Positions 37,112 to 45,127 of a stretch of 64,000 bases of DNA are shown here, piece by piece. Within the stretch, counting starts at the first letter, position 1; each line of letters starts with the position of its first letter. The position numbers were made by a program, and so were the translations under genes. Source of the DNA: an uncultured bacterium (GTDB taxonomy: Bacteria > Actinomycetota > Coriobacteriia > Coriobacteriales > Coriobacteriaceae); NCBI GenBank assembly GCA_905214465.1, contig CAJMMD010000001.1:1-64000 (forward strand), given 5' to 3'. The notes under the pieces are model-generated. The model saw only the letters and a program-made list of their open reading frames with translations. It was not told where the DNA came from and did not search any database.

Positions 37112-37168
37112 TTAGCAAAACTTGCAAAAGTTAGCAAAACTTGCAAAAATTAGCAAAACCTGCAAAGG
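37112..37168 (+). repeat. Three tandem 19-bp repeats at an AAA ATPase promoter
   Basis: Three contiguous units of exactly 19 bases, TTAGCAAAACTTGCAAAAG, at 37112, 37131 and 37150; units 1 and 2 differ at the last base, unit 3 at two or three. The last unit merges into the ribosome site GCAAAGGAG of the ATPase gene. Each junction also forms a TTGCAAAAGTTAGCAAAAC near-dyad. This looks like a cooperative operator for autoregulation. Confidence 0.85.
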
Positions 37169-37175
37169 AGCTACC

Positions 37176-38270
37176 ATGGAGTACAGCAAGAACCCCTTTA
37201 CCCCAACATTTGGAAGCGTCCCTCCCTTTCTAGCGGGTCGCGAGCATATCCTGCGCGACATCAACCGTGGCTTTATCAACGGCCCAGGAGATCCCAACCT
37301 GTCGACCATTTTTACTGGCGCAAGGGGAACGGGCAAGACGGCACTTCTCTCGCTCCTTTCAGAAACAGCGCTTGAACACGACTGGATCGCAGCAAATGTC
37401 TCCGCCATGCCAGGCATGCTCGAAGATATTATCGAGCGAACCAAAGAAGCCGCAGATAGCTACCTCTCACAGCCTCACGCGCGCATAAACGGTGTTCAAA
37501 TTGGCCCAGTGGGCATCGATTGGACATACGCTCAAGAGGCTCAGGGCAACTGGCGCACGCGCATGAATGGCATCTTTAAGCAACTCGAAAAACATGACAT
37601 CGGACTTCTCATCACCATCGATGAAGTCACCGTCGATCTCGAAGAAATGCTTCAATTTGCCTCTGTTTACCAGCACTTTGTACGCGAAGGTAAAAAAGTT
37701 GCCCTACTCATGGCAGGACTGCCCTACAAAGTATCGGCGTTGCTACGTAACGATTCCGTCTCGTTCCTCAGACGCTCCCAGTATCATCAGCTGGGACGAA
37801 TCACTGATGTTGAGATTGCAAATGCATTTCGTAAAACCATTGAAGCAGGAGGACGCTCAATCACGCCAGAAGCGCTCGAGGATGCCGTGAAGGCCGTCGA
37901 CGGATTTCCCTACATGATGCAGCTCGTCGGATACCGCACTTGGGATGTTTCGGAAAACTCGCCCCAAATCAGTACATCCGATGTCCAGCAGGGTTCTCTG
38001 CTTGCCCGTATGGAGCTGCGCGATCGTATTCTCGAAACGACCTATCAGGAGCTTTCCGATAAAGACATTGAGTTTTTGCTCGCGATGCTGCCCGATTCTG
38101 GCCCCAGCAGGGTCTCGGAGATAGCCAAACGCATGGGCGTCGCCAGCAACTACGCAAGCCAATACAAACGCCGCCTCCTCGAGGACGGCGTTATCGGGGA
38201 ACGTGGACGTGGCCTCGTCGGCTTCGACATCCCCGCGTTCAGGGAATTCTTGAACGAGAAGGCGTTTTAG
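37176..38270 (+). CDS. ORC/Cdc6-like AAA ATPase with winged helix
   Basis: A 364-residue protein. GREHILRDINRGF precedes Walker A GARGTGKT (48-55); IGLLITIDEV is Walker B; a sensor-2 region and FPYMMQLVGYRTWD follow. The C-terminus is a winged helix (RVSEIAKRMGVASNYASQYK). This is the architecture of the ORC1/Cdc6-like prokaryotic ATPases, many of unknown function and often in accessory regions. ATG 37176 is taken rather than the in-frame start at 37122, because AAAGGAG lies just before it and the upstream segment is repeat DNA. It has no operon partner. Confidence 0.82.
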   Translation: MEYSKNPFTPTFGSVPPFLAGREHILRDINRGFINGPGDPNLSTIFTGARGTGKTALLSLLSETALEHDWIAANVSAMPGMLEDIIERTKEAADSYLSQPHARINGVQIGPVGIDWTYAQEAQGNWRTRMNGIFKQLEKHDIGLLITIDEVTVDLEEMLQFASVYQHFVREGKKVALLMAGLPYKVSALLRNDSVSFLRRSQYHQLGRITDVEIANAFRKTIEAGGRSITPEALEDAVKAVDGFPYMMQLVGYRTWDVSENSPQISTSDVQQGSLLARMELRDRILETTYQELSDKDIEFLLAMLPDSGPSRVSEIAKRMGVASNYASQYKRRLLEDGVIGERGRGLVGFDIPAFREFLNEKAF

Positions 38271-38300
38271 CACACCGGAATTGTCCGCGGGAGCATCGTT

Positions 38301-38365
38301 GCATGGCAATCAGCAATCCTCTTGGTAAGGGCAGCAAGCATTTCCGCTTGTGCTGATTGCCATGC
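38301..38365. terminator. Hairpin between ATPase and FMN reductase genes
   Basis: Perfect 15-base arms GCATGGCAATCAGCA and TGCTGATTGCCATGC at 38301-38315 and 38351-38365, between convergent genes. Confidence 0.6.
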
Positions 38366-38378
38366 GCTCCTCTTGTCC

Positions 38379-38909
38379 TTAGGCGAGCTTGCGGGCGAGC
38401 TCGCGCACCTCTTCCAACTTAGGCGAGGAGGCCATGCTGTCGCGCTCGGTCATGCCGCTAATGGTGACAATGCCCTGGTCCTCCCACTTGCAGTACGCGC
38501 AGGTTGACTTGTACATGGCAATCGCCGCATCATAGACACCCTCGCTGTGGCTATCGAGCAAAAGGGCCGTCTTGGTGAACGGGAAACCCGTGGCACCGAA
38601 GGCGTACAGGCGGTCGATGGCGGTCTTTTCCTGCGCAGTGATGTCAAACCAGTAGATAGGCGAAGCGAAGACAACCATGTCGGTGTCTTTCAGCGACTCA
38701 ATCACGTTGGCCATGTCATCCTTTTGCACGCAGACGCCCTCATGGGCGAAGCAGTACTGGCATCCCAAGCAGCCGGCGATCTTCTTGCTGGCAACGCGGA
38801 TGACCTCGACCGTATGGCCGCCCTCACGCGCGGTCTCGGCAAACGCCTCGACCATGGTATCGGTATTGGCGCCCTTACGCGGGCTGCCGCTCAATACAAC
38901 GATATTCAT
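38379..38909 (-). CDS. NADPH-dependent FMN reductase family protein
   Basis: A 176-residue flavodoxin-fold protein. VVLSGSPRKGANTDTMVEAF is the FMN-phosphate loop of the iron-sulfur-flavoprotein-like group, CLGCQYCFAHEGVC carries the cysteine set that may hold a cluster or act in redox, and FASPIYWFDITAQEK lines the flavin. It probably transfers electrons from NAD(P)H to FMN or a small substrate. It stands alone between two convergent or divergent accessory units. Confidence 0.88.
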   Translation of the reverse strand: MNIVVLSGSPRKGANTDTMVEAFAETAREGGHTVEVIRVASKKIAGCLGCQYCFAHEGVCVQKDDMANVIESLKDTDMVVFASPIYWFDITAQEKTAIDRLYAFGATGFPFTKTALLLDSHSEGVYDAAIAMYKSTCAYCKWEDQGIVTISGMTERDSMASSPKLEEVRELARKLA

Positions 38910-39113
38910 AGGATTCCCTCTCCTTCATGCTGCAGGCGCGCAGCATTTTTTCTTGTAACCAAAACAAATGGGGTTAATCAATCGCCAGCAGGCCATATCT
39001 CTTGCTCAAGTTCCCTAAAGAAGCTCAAGGCGATTGCGATTGCCTTATACAACATCGAAAACCAAAGAGGGGCCATAGCAACGTCGCCTGCCTGAAATGG
39101 CACGCTGTCAAGA

Positions 39114-39668
39114 TCAACTACGGGGATCGCGACGAGCCGATACCGCCCGCATGCCCCCTTCGGAATAGGCGCTGAGCAGCTCCTGAGCGTGGGCAAACTC
39201 GGGCCCTCGCCTCCAACCGAGCAGGCGGTTGACCGCGAGATTTCCCTGGACGTTGTGGACAAAGAGCAGATAGGCGTCCTCGCGCGAAAGCCCAGTCTCC
39301 TCCATGATCGAGGGAACCATCTGCTCGGCGCCGCGCTCGACGACGCGCTGTGCCACCCGGGCGTACGCGTCGTCATCCGAGTAGAGCAGATAATAGTCAT
39401 CGTTTGCCGGCGGACGCTGGCAGAGGGCGCCCGCCTCCGTTCCCTCGAGCGGCGGCACCGCCGCCAAGGCCTCGTCGATAAGCGCGTCGAGCAGGGCGAA
39501 CTTGTCCTCGTAGTGCAGATAGAACGTGCCACGGTTGATATCGGCGCGTCGGCAGATATCCGCTACCGTCATCTTCGCGAAGCCGACCTCGGCCAGCAGC
39601 GCGAAGAACGCCTCCCGTATGACCGAGAGTGTATAGCGTCGGCGACGATCGATCTTCCCCGCTTCCAT
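39114..39668 (-). CDS. TetR-family repressor of the sirtuin genes, copy 1
   Basis: A 184-residue regulator. The N-terminal helix-turn-helix is KMTVADICRRADINRGTFYL (residues about 35-55); the rest is the helical ligand-binding domain. ATG 39668 follows TTGGAGGGGTA. It is divergent from the first sirtuin gene with an operator-like dyad (39773-39790) between them. A close paralogue with the same divergent layout is at 42399, so the regulator, operator and start of the sirtuin were duplicated together. Confidence 0.9.
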   Translation of the reverse strand: MEAGKIDRRRRYTLSVIREAFFALLAEVGFAKMTVADICRRADINRGTFYLHYEDKFALLDALIDEALAAVPPLEGTEAGALCQRPPANDDYYLLYSDDDAYARVAQRVVERGAEQMVPSIMEETGLSREDAYLLFVHNVQGNLAVNRLLGWRRGPEFAHAQELLSAYSEGGMRAVSARRDPRS

Positions 39669-39772
39669 TACCCCTCCAATTGCAACGCTCGACAATGCCC
39701 GGCAAACGCTCGTTTATCGACAGCAGGCCGAAGCTGTTCATTGCTCTTAAGCAAATCGACATGGATACTTTT

Positions 39773-39790
39773 TATAGACACCTGTTTATA
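39773..39790. promoter_or_regulatory. Candidate TetR operator, copy 1
   Basis: TATAGACACCTGTTTATA is an imperfect dyad (7 of 9 positions) that overlaps a TATAAT -10 box at 39787-39792 before the sirtuin gene. The same sequence occurs upstream of the second TetR gene. The overlap with the -10 box fits repression. Confidence 0.55.
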
Positions 39791-39811
39791 ATAGCTGAAA
39801 GAAGGTATCCA

Positions 39812-40777
39812 GTGACCCTGTACGAGCAGCTCGTTATCGAGCTCACCAACCAATCGTTTTCCCTTCAGGCCGCCTACCGCAGCGGCGGCACGCCCTATGA
39901 GCTGAGTGACCGCGAGCCCGAGCCCTACGACCAGCAAATCAGGGACTTCGCCCGCATGATCGAGGAAGCCGATTGCGTGCTGGTGGGCGGGGCCTCTGGG
40001 CTCTCCGCGGCGGGCGGCGGCGACTTCTATTACGAGGACAACGCAACCTATCGCAGGCATTTCGGCAAATTCGCCGAGCGTTACGGTTTCAAGGGCGCTT
40101 TCGAGGGGTCGTTCTACCGCTGGCCCACCGCCGAGGCGCGCTGGGGATACCTCGCCACCTTCCTCGACACCACGCTCAACGCCCCGCTGCGCAAGCCCTA
40201 CAAGGACCTCGACGCCATTCTCGCCGAGAAGGATTTCTTCGTGCTCACCACCAACCAGGACACGCAGTTTGTGAAGCTCTACCCCTGGGAGAAGGTGGCA
40301 GAGATCCAAGGCGACCACCGCTTCTTTCAGTGCTCCCGCTGTTGCACCGACGCGGTGTGGGATGCGGTCGAGCCGGTCTCCAACATGGTAGAGGCCATGG
40401 GAGACGGCCTTGAGGTTCCGACAGAGCTCGTGCCGCGCTGCCCGCACTGCGGGGCAGAGGCGTTCCCCTGGGTTCGCGGCTACGGCAACTTCCTGCAGGG
40501 CGAGCTCTACGAGGAGCAGTACCACAAGGTGTCCGACTGGCTCGACGCGCACGCGCGGCAGAGGATCCTTTTCCTCGAGCTGGGCGTGGGCCGCATGACG
40601 CCCGCGTTTATCCAGGAGCCGTTCTGGGCCCTCACGGCGCAGTTGTCGCAGGCTAGCTACATCGCCGTGAACAACAGGACGCAGTTTCTCCCCCGCGCGA
40701 TCGAGGATTGGGGGCTCGCCGTTCGCGCCGACATCGCCGACGTGCTCGCCGACGTGCGCAAGACGCTGGGGAGGTAG
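39812..40777 (+). CDS. Class-M-like sirtuin (Sir2 family) with zinc ribbon
   Basis: A 321-residue Sir2-fold protein. VLVGGASGLSAAGG (57-70) is the NAD loop; TTNQD has the conserved N148 and D150. The usual catalytic histidine is replaced by Q166 in AEIQGD, which is the mark of class M sirtuins (SirTM), known as protein ADP-ribosyltransferases. Zinc cysteines are FQCSRCC (from C174) and CPHC. The GTG start at 39812 is supported by the duplicate locus, where the same position is ATG. Unlike known SirTM operons, no macrodomain, GcvH-like or lipoate ligase gene is nearby. Confidence 0.82.
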   Translation: MTLYEQLVIELTNQSFSLQAAYRSGGTPYELSDREPEPYDQQIRDFARMIEEADCVLVGGASGLSAAGGGDFYYEDNATYRRHFGKFAERYGFKGAFEGSFYRWPTAEARWGYLATFLDTTLNAPLRKPYKDLDAILAEKDFFVLTTNQDTQFVKLYPWEKVAEIQGDHRFFQCSRCCTDAVWDAVEPVSNMVEAMGDGLEVPTELVPRCPHCGAEAFPWVRGYGNFLQGELYEEQYHKVSDWLDAHARQRILFLELGVGRMTPAFIQEPFWALTAQLSQASYIAVNNRTQFLPRAIEDWGLAVRADIADVLADVRKTLGR

Positions 40778-40780
40778 CAC

Positions 40781-41479
40781 ATGGAAACGGTGAAAGCAGT
40801 TCGCATAGGCAGGGCGCTAGCCGAGGCGGATCTTGTCATCATCGGCGCCAGCAACGGGCTGGACATGGCAGAGGGGCTCAACCTCTTCTGCGCCGATGCT
40901 CATTTCCGAGAGGCGTACGGCGACCTCGCTCAGGCCGACGGCATCGGCTGCATACTGCAGGGGCTCGCCTCCCCGGATGCCAGCGTGCGAAGCCGATGGG
41001 TCGAGCGGTTCCATCAAAAGGAGTATGTCGAGTATGAGCCCAGCCCGCTCATGAACGGGCTGCGGCGTCTTACAGAGCACGCTGACACCTTCGTGATCAC
41101 GTGCAATATCGACGGGCACTTCGTACGCGCAGGGTTCAACGAGAACCGCGTGCTCGAGACGGAGGGGAGCATACGCACGTCGATCGACGAGCGGCGTCTC
41201 GCCCATCCAGACGCCCTCGCCACGGCCCAGCTCGAGGAGCTCGAGCGCCTTGTGCAAGCCCATCGCAACGGCAGGGTCGCCATCCTCGAACTTGGCGTGG
41301 GACTGCGCAACGGCATCATAAAGCACATGCTCGCCCAGATCGCGAACGTCTGCGAGCACGCCACCTACATCGTGTTCAACTACAGCCAGGCCATGGCGCC
41401 CGACGCCTCGTGCGAGACGATTCTCGTTGACGGCGATATGACCCCGGCTTTCGAGGAGATCGCCCGATGCCACCCCTAG
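40781..41479 (+). CDS. Divergent sirtuin-like protein, no zinc ribbon
   Basis: A 232-residue Sir2-like protein encoded 3 bases after the first sirtuin stop. LVIIGASNGLDMAEGLN is the NAD loop and VITCNIDGHFVR holds N109 and D111. The catalytic position is glutamate (E128 in LETEGS) rather than His or Gln, and the cysteine ribbon is missing. It may be a degraded partner, a regulatory subunit or a different NAD-using activity. Its 3' end overlaps the next gene by 13 bases. Confidence 0.75.
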   Translation: METVKAVRIGRALAEADLVIIGASNGLDMAEGLNLFCADAHFREAYGDLAQADGIGCILQGLASPDASVRSRWVERFHQKEYVEYEPSPLMNGLRRLTEHADTFVITCNIDGHFVRAGFNENRVLETEGSIRTSIDERRLAHPDALATAQLEELERLVQAHRNGRVAILELGVGLRNGIIKHMLAQIANVCEHATYIVFNYSQAMAPDASCETILVDGDMTPAFEEIARCHP

Positions 41480-42315
41480 AAAGAGAAGCGCGTAGGCTTC
41501 GAAGCCTTATCGACGATGCCGACGCCATCATCGTCGGCATCGGCTCGGGCATGTCGAGCGCCGCCGGGTTCAACCATTACAACCGCGCGGGCATGGCGCG
41601 CGCAGGAATGGCGGACTGGCAGCAAGCCTTTGGCTTCAAGAGCCTTTTCGACGGCTTCTACCACCTCTACCCCAGCCTCGAGCAGCAATGGGCCTACTAC
41701 GCGCGATATATCGATTTCATGCTGCGCGAGCCGACCTCGCAGCCCTATCTCGACCTACGGTCCCTCATCGGCCATAAGGATTACTTCATCCTGAGCACCA
41801 ATGTAGACACCCAAGTCGAGAAGACGTTTCCCACCGAGAGGATCTGCAACTATCAGGGAAGCTTCGCGCACCTTCAATGCAAGCAGCCATGCTGCGACGA
41901 GCTCTTCGAGGCGAGCCCCTACGTCGAGCGCATGCTCGCGGGCATGGCGGGGTTCGAGATCCGCAGCGAGGATGTCCCCCGATGCCCGCACTGCGGCTGG
42001 CAGCTCGTGCCGTGGGTGCGCGACGACACGTTTCTGCAGGGTGCGGCATGGCGCGAGAGCCTCGGACGATACGAGCGCTTCGTGCGCGAGCGCAGCGATC
42101 GCCGCGTGCTGTTGCTGGAGCTTGGCGTGGGCGAGATGACCCCCGGCATCATCACGCTCCCGTTCTGGAGCATGACCGCAAAGCTGCCGGATGCGCACCT
42201 TTTGAGCGTAAACATCTCGGGCGGCTCGGCTCCGCTGCAGCTTAGAAGCAAGGCAGGGGCGATCCAGGCCGATTTGGGCGCCCTGCTCTCGGTGGCGCGG
42301 GCAGGTGGCGAGTAA
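41467..42315 (+). CDS. Class-M-like sirtuin, third paralogue
   Basis: A 282-residue Sir2-like protein. IIVGIGSGMSSAAGF is the NAD loop, STNVD carries N112 and D114, and CNYQGS has Q130 at the catalytic-histidine position, as in the first paralogue. Zinc ribbon: LQCKQPCC (from C138) and CPHCGWQL. It overlaps the preceding gene, so the three sirtuins are one transcript under the TetR regulator. Three related but unequal paralogues in one operon suggest a multi-subunit complex or substrate division. Confidence 0.82.
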   Translation: MPPLEREARRLRSLIDDADAIIVGIGSGMSSAAGFNHYNRAGMARAGMADWQQAFGFKSLFDGFYHLYPSLEQQWAYYARYIDFMLREPTSQPYLDLRSLIGHKDYFILSTNVDTQVEKTFPTERICNYQGSFAHLQCKQPCCDELFEASPYVERMLAGMAGFEIRSEDVPRCPHCGWQLVPWVRDDTFLQGAAWRESLGRYERFVRERSDRRVLLLELGVGEMTPGIITLPFWSMTAKLPDAHLLSVNISGGSAPLQLRSKAGAIQADLGALLSVARAGGE

Positions 42316-42351
42316 CGCGGAGCGGTAGACGCGCAATGAGGTTTTAGTCGC

Positions 42352-42379
42352 AGCCTCCGAACGAGAGGGCTCGGAGGCT
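42352..42379 (+). terminator. Hairpin after sirtuin operon
   Basis: AGCCTCCGA pairs with TCGGAGGCT around ACGAGAGGGC. It lies between the sirtuin stop (42315) and the convergent second TetR gene. No long T-run follows. Confidence 0.5.
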
Positions 42380-42398
42380 GGTATTCCTGAATCGCAGG

Positions 42399-42959
42399 TC
42401 ACGATGGGTTATCGGAATCGCGAAGAGCGGATACCGCCAGTAAGCCCCCTTCGGAATAGGCGTTGAGCAGCTCCTGGGCATGGGCGAACTCGGGACCTCG
42501 TCTCCAGCCGAGCAGGCGGTTGACGGCCAGATTGCCCTGGACGTTGTGGACGAAGAGCAGGAAGGCGTCTTCGCGTGAAAGCCCTGTTTTCTCCATGACC
42601 CAGGGAACCATCTGCTCCGCTCCGCGTTCTATGACGCGCTGGGCTACGCGAGCGTATGCGTCGCTGTCCGAATAAAGCAGGCGATAATCGTCGTCTGCCG
42701 GCGGACGCTGGCAAAGCGTTGCCGATTCAACCCCCTCAAGCGGGGGAGCCGCTGCCAATGCCTCGTCGATAAGCGCATCGAGCAGCGCGTACTTATCCTC
42801 GTAATGCAGATAGAACGTTCCCCGGTTGATCTCGGCGCGGCGGCAGATGTCCGCCACCGTCATCTTCGCGAAGCCGACCTCGGCCAGCAGCGCGAAGAAC
42901 GCCTCCTGTATGACCGAGAGGGTGTAGCGCCGCCGGTGGTCGATCTTGGTTTCTCCCAT
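42399..42959 (-). CDS. TetR-family repressor, duplicate copy 2
   Basis: A 186-residue paralogue of the TetR protein at 39114, nearly identical through KMTVADICRRAEINRGTFYL and LFVHNVQGNLAVNRLLGWRR. ATG 42959 follows GGAGAGGCG. It is divergent from a truncated sirtuin frame at 43103 with a matching operator between them. It may now control the radical SAM pair downstream as well as cross-regulate the first locus. Confidence 0.9.
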   Translation of the reverse strand: MGETKIDHRRRYTLSVIQEAFFALLAEVGFAKMTVADICRRAEINRGTFYLHYEDKYALLDALIDEALAAAPPLEGVESATLCQRPPADDDYRLLYSDSDAYARVAQRVIERGAEQMVPWVMEKTGLSREDAFLLFVHNVQGNLAVNRLLGWRRGPEFAHAQELLNAYSEGGLLAVSALRDSDNPS

Positions 42960-43064
42960 CGCCTCTCCAATCTGAGTCGTTTGACAATGTCCAGTAGCTG
43001 TTCGTTTATCGACAGGTGCACGCGTTTGTTCATTGCCCCTGAGAAAATCAACAAGGATACTGTT

Positions 43065-43082
43065 TATAGACACCTGTTTATT
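43065..43082. promoter_or_regulatory. Candidate TetR operator, copy 2
   Basis: TATAGACACCTGTTTATT matches the operator at 39773 at 17 of 18 positions and has the same distance relationship to the divergent start codons. Confidence 0.55.
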
Positions 43083-43102
43083 ATAGCTGAAAGGGAGTAC
43101 GG

Positions 43103-43303
43103 ATGACCCTGTGCGAGAAACTCGGCATCGGGCTTGTCAGCCGATCGTTTTCCCATCGGTCCGTCTATCGAAACGGCGGCACGTCATACGATTTGAGCGA
43201 TTGCGAGCCTGCTGCTTGCAAGCAAGATATCGAGGCTTTTGCCCGCAAGGTGGAGGAGGCTGATTGCGTGTTTACGGGAGAGGCAGGTAGGCAGGCGTTA
43301 TGA
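43103..43303 (+). pseudogene. Truncated sirtuin fragment fused by overlap to radical SAM gene
   Basis: A 66-residue frame. MTLCEKL...SVYRNGGTSYDLSDCEP and then FARKVEEADCVFTGEA align with the first 60 residues of the sirtuin at 39812 (FARMIEEADCVLVGGA). Similarity stops within the NAD loop, where the sequence turns to the radical SAM region. The TGA overlaps the ATG of the next gene (ATGA), so ribosomes translating the fragment would re-initiate on the radical SAM gene. The break point is near 43280. Confidence 0.85.
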
Positions 43304-43989
43304 GCATCTGCATCAAAAATCAGATTCAGAATATGAATATCGTCATCGGCTGCACGGTGGGGTGTCCATATTGCTATGCCCGTAACAATGTGAAACGTTG
43401 GCATATGATTGACGACTTCGCTGATCCTGCGTTCTTCCCGAGCAAGCTCAAGATGATGGAAAAGAAACGCCCGCAGAACTTTCTCCTTACCGGCATGAGC
43501 GATCTCTCCGGGTGGAAGCTGGAATGGCGAGACGAGGTATTTGCAAAGATCCATGAGAATCCACGGCATCAGTTCCTGTTCCTGACCAAGAGACCCGATT
43601 TGCTGGATTTAGATACCGACCTGGAAAACGCATGGTTCGGCGTTACGGTGACGAGAAAAGCGGAGCTGTGGCGTATCGACGCCCTTCGGAAAAACCTCAA
43701 AGCAAATCACTTCTTCGTTACTTTTGAGCCGCTATTCGACGATCCCGGTACGGTCGACCTTTCCGGAATCAACTGGATCGTCGTCGGTACCATGACCGGG
43801 GCGCAGAGCAGGAAGGTTCATACGGAACCGGAGTGGGCATGGTCTTTGACGGACCAGGCGCACGCGCTTGGCATTCCAATGTTTATGAAGGAAGACCTCG
43901 TCTCTGTCATAGGGGACGAAAACATGATTCAGGAATTACCGGAAGAATTCGAAAGAGTGCTGGAGGTGCAGAGAACATGGCGGAAGTGA
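43300..43989 (+). CDS. Radical SAM mobile pair protein A
   Basis: A 229-residue radical SAM protein with the CX3CX2C cluster motif CTVGCPYCYAR near residue 18, then FLLTGMSDLSGWK and FLFLTKRPDLL, a layout shared with the phage-type DUF5131/Gp37 radical SAM group. It is always found with a second radical SAM gene on mobile DNA, hence the pair name. GC content and codon use are lower than in neighbouring genes, indicating transfer. Homologues usually start at about the MNIVIGC methionine, so the first 12 residues may come from the junction. Substrate unknown. Confidence 0.85.
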   Translation: MSICIKNQIQNMNIVIGCTVGCPYCYARNNVKRWHMIDDFADPAFFPSKLKMMEKKRPQNFLLTGMSDLSGWKLEWRDEVFAKIHENPRHQFLFLTKRPDLLDLDTDLENAWFGVTVTRKAELWRIDALRKNLKANHFFVTFEPLFDDPGTVDLSGINWIVVGTMTGAQSRKVHTEPEWAWSLTDQAHALGIPMFMKEDLVSVIGDENMIQELPEEFERVLEVQRTWRK

Positions 43990-44885
43990 TCGATAGAATC
44001 CTCATCAATGAGGTGGAAGCAAAGAACATCATGACCAAGTCCAGCCTGCCGGTAGGCGGCTACTCGGTCAATCCCTATGTAGGCTGCACGCATGCCTGCA
44101 AGTATTGCTATGCCTCCTTTATGAAGCGCTTTACCGGACACAAGGAGGAATGGGGCACCTTTCTTGATGTGAAGCATTGGCCGGAAATCAAGAATCCGAA
44201 GAAATACGCTGGACAGCGGGTGGTTATCGGTTCTGTGACGGATGGCTACAATCCACAGGAGGAGCGATTCGGGAATACCAGGAAACTCCTGGAGCAGCTG
44301 ATTGGCAGCGATGCAGATATTCTGATCTGCACAAAGTCCGATCTTGTGGTACGGGATATCGATCTGCTGAAGAAGCTTGGACGAGTGACCGTTTCATGGT
44401 CGATCAACACGCTGGATGAGAACTTCAAGAACGATATGGACTCCGCGTCGAGCATCGAGCGTCGTATCGCTGCTATGAAGCAGGTGTATGACGAAGGTAT
44501 CCGTACGGTCTGCTTCGTGTCCCCGGTATTTCCCGGCATCACGGATTTTGAGATGATTTTTGAGCGAGTAAAGGATCGGTGCGATTTGTTTTGGCTCGAA
44601 AATCTCAATCTTCGGGGTGGTTTCAAAAAAACGATCCTGGATTATATCGCCGAGAAACATCCCGATCTCGTACCGCTTTACGATGAGATCTATAACAAGC
44701 GCAACCGTAGCTATTTTGAAGCGCTTGAAGAAAAAGCCGAGGAAATGGCCAAGAAGTACGATTGCCCCTTTGTGGACAACGAAATGCCTTATGGCAGAGT
44801 CCCCCAGGGGCATCCGGTGATCGTGGACTACTTCTATCACGAGGAAGTCCGAGGGTCGGATAATAGCGGAAAAAGAAATCGTTAA
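43977..44885 (+). CDS. Radical SAM mobile pair protein B
   Basis: A 302-residue radical SAM protein. The cluster motif is CTHACKYCYAS (CX3CX2C); VGGYSVNPYVG precedes it and IGSVTDGYNPQEERF follows, as in the spore-photolyase-like/SPL branch of DNA-acting or RNA-acting radical SAM proteins. It overlaps the partner gene by 13 bases. The pair probably makes two subunits of one system; function is not known. It ends in a charged tail (SDNSGKRNR). Confidence 0.88.
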   Translation: MAEVIDRILINEVEAKNIMTKSSLPVGGYSVNPYVGCTHACKYCYASFMKRFTGHKEEWGTFLDVKHWPEIKNPKKYAGQRVVIGSVTDGYNPQEERFGNTRKLLEQLIGSDADILICTKSDLVVRDIDLLKKLGRVTVSWSINTLDENFKNDMDSASSIERRIAAMKQVYDEGIRTVCFVSPVFPGITDFEMIFERVKDRCDLFWLENLNLRGGFKKTILDYIAEKHPDLVPLYDEIYNKRNRSYFEALEEKAEEMAKKYDCPFVDNEMPYGRVPQGHPVIVDYFYHEEVRGSDNSGKRNR

Positions 44886-45127
44886 ACGGAAACCGACGAC
44901 GATTCGCTCGAGCGATTAGCGTCCACGCGTGGCTTCTGCCGATTGGCGCAACGGGCGACGGATTAAGGGATCGCTCGGGCGGATGATCCCGCTGCAGTAC
45001 AGGCGGTCGCTCAATTTAGCGGCATGAGCGTTTTCGCACGGGAAACCAGTATCCCCTGTGCCGAGTTTAATCGTAGCAAATACAATGGGCACTGAGCATC
45101 AATCGAAAGTAGTCGATGGAGATGGAT

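Noticed and set aside
37112..37168. CRISPR array
   Set aside because: The three 19-base repeats are contiguous with no spacers, and no cas gene is near. No other array-like pattern was seen in the window.
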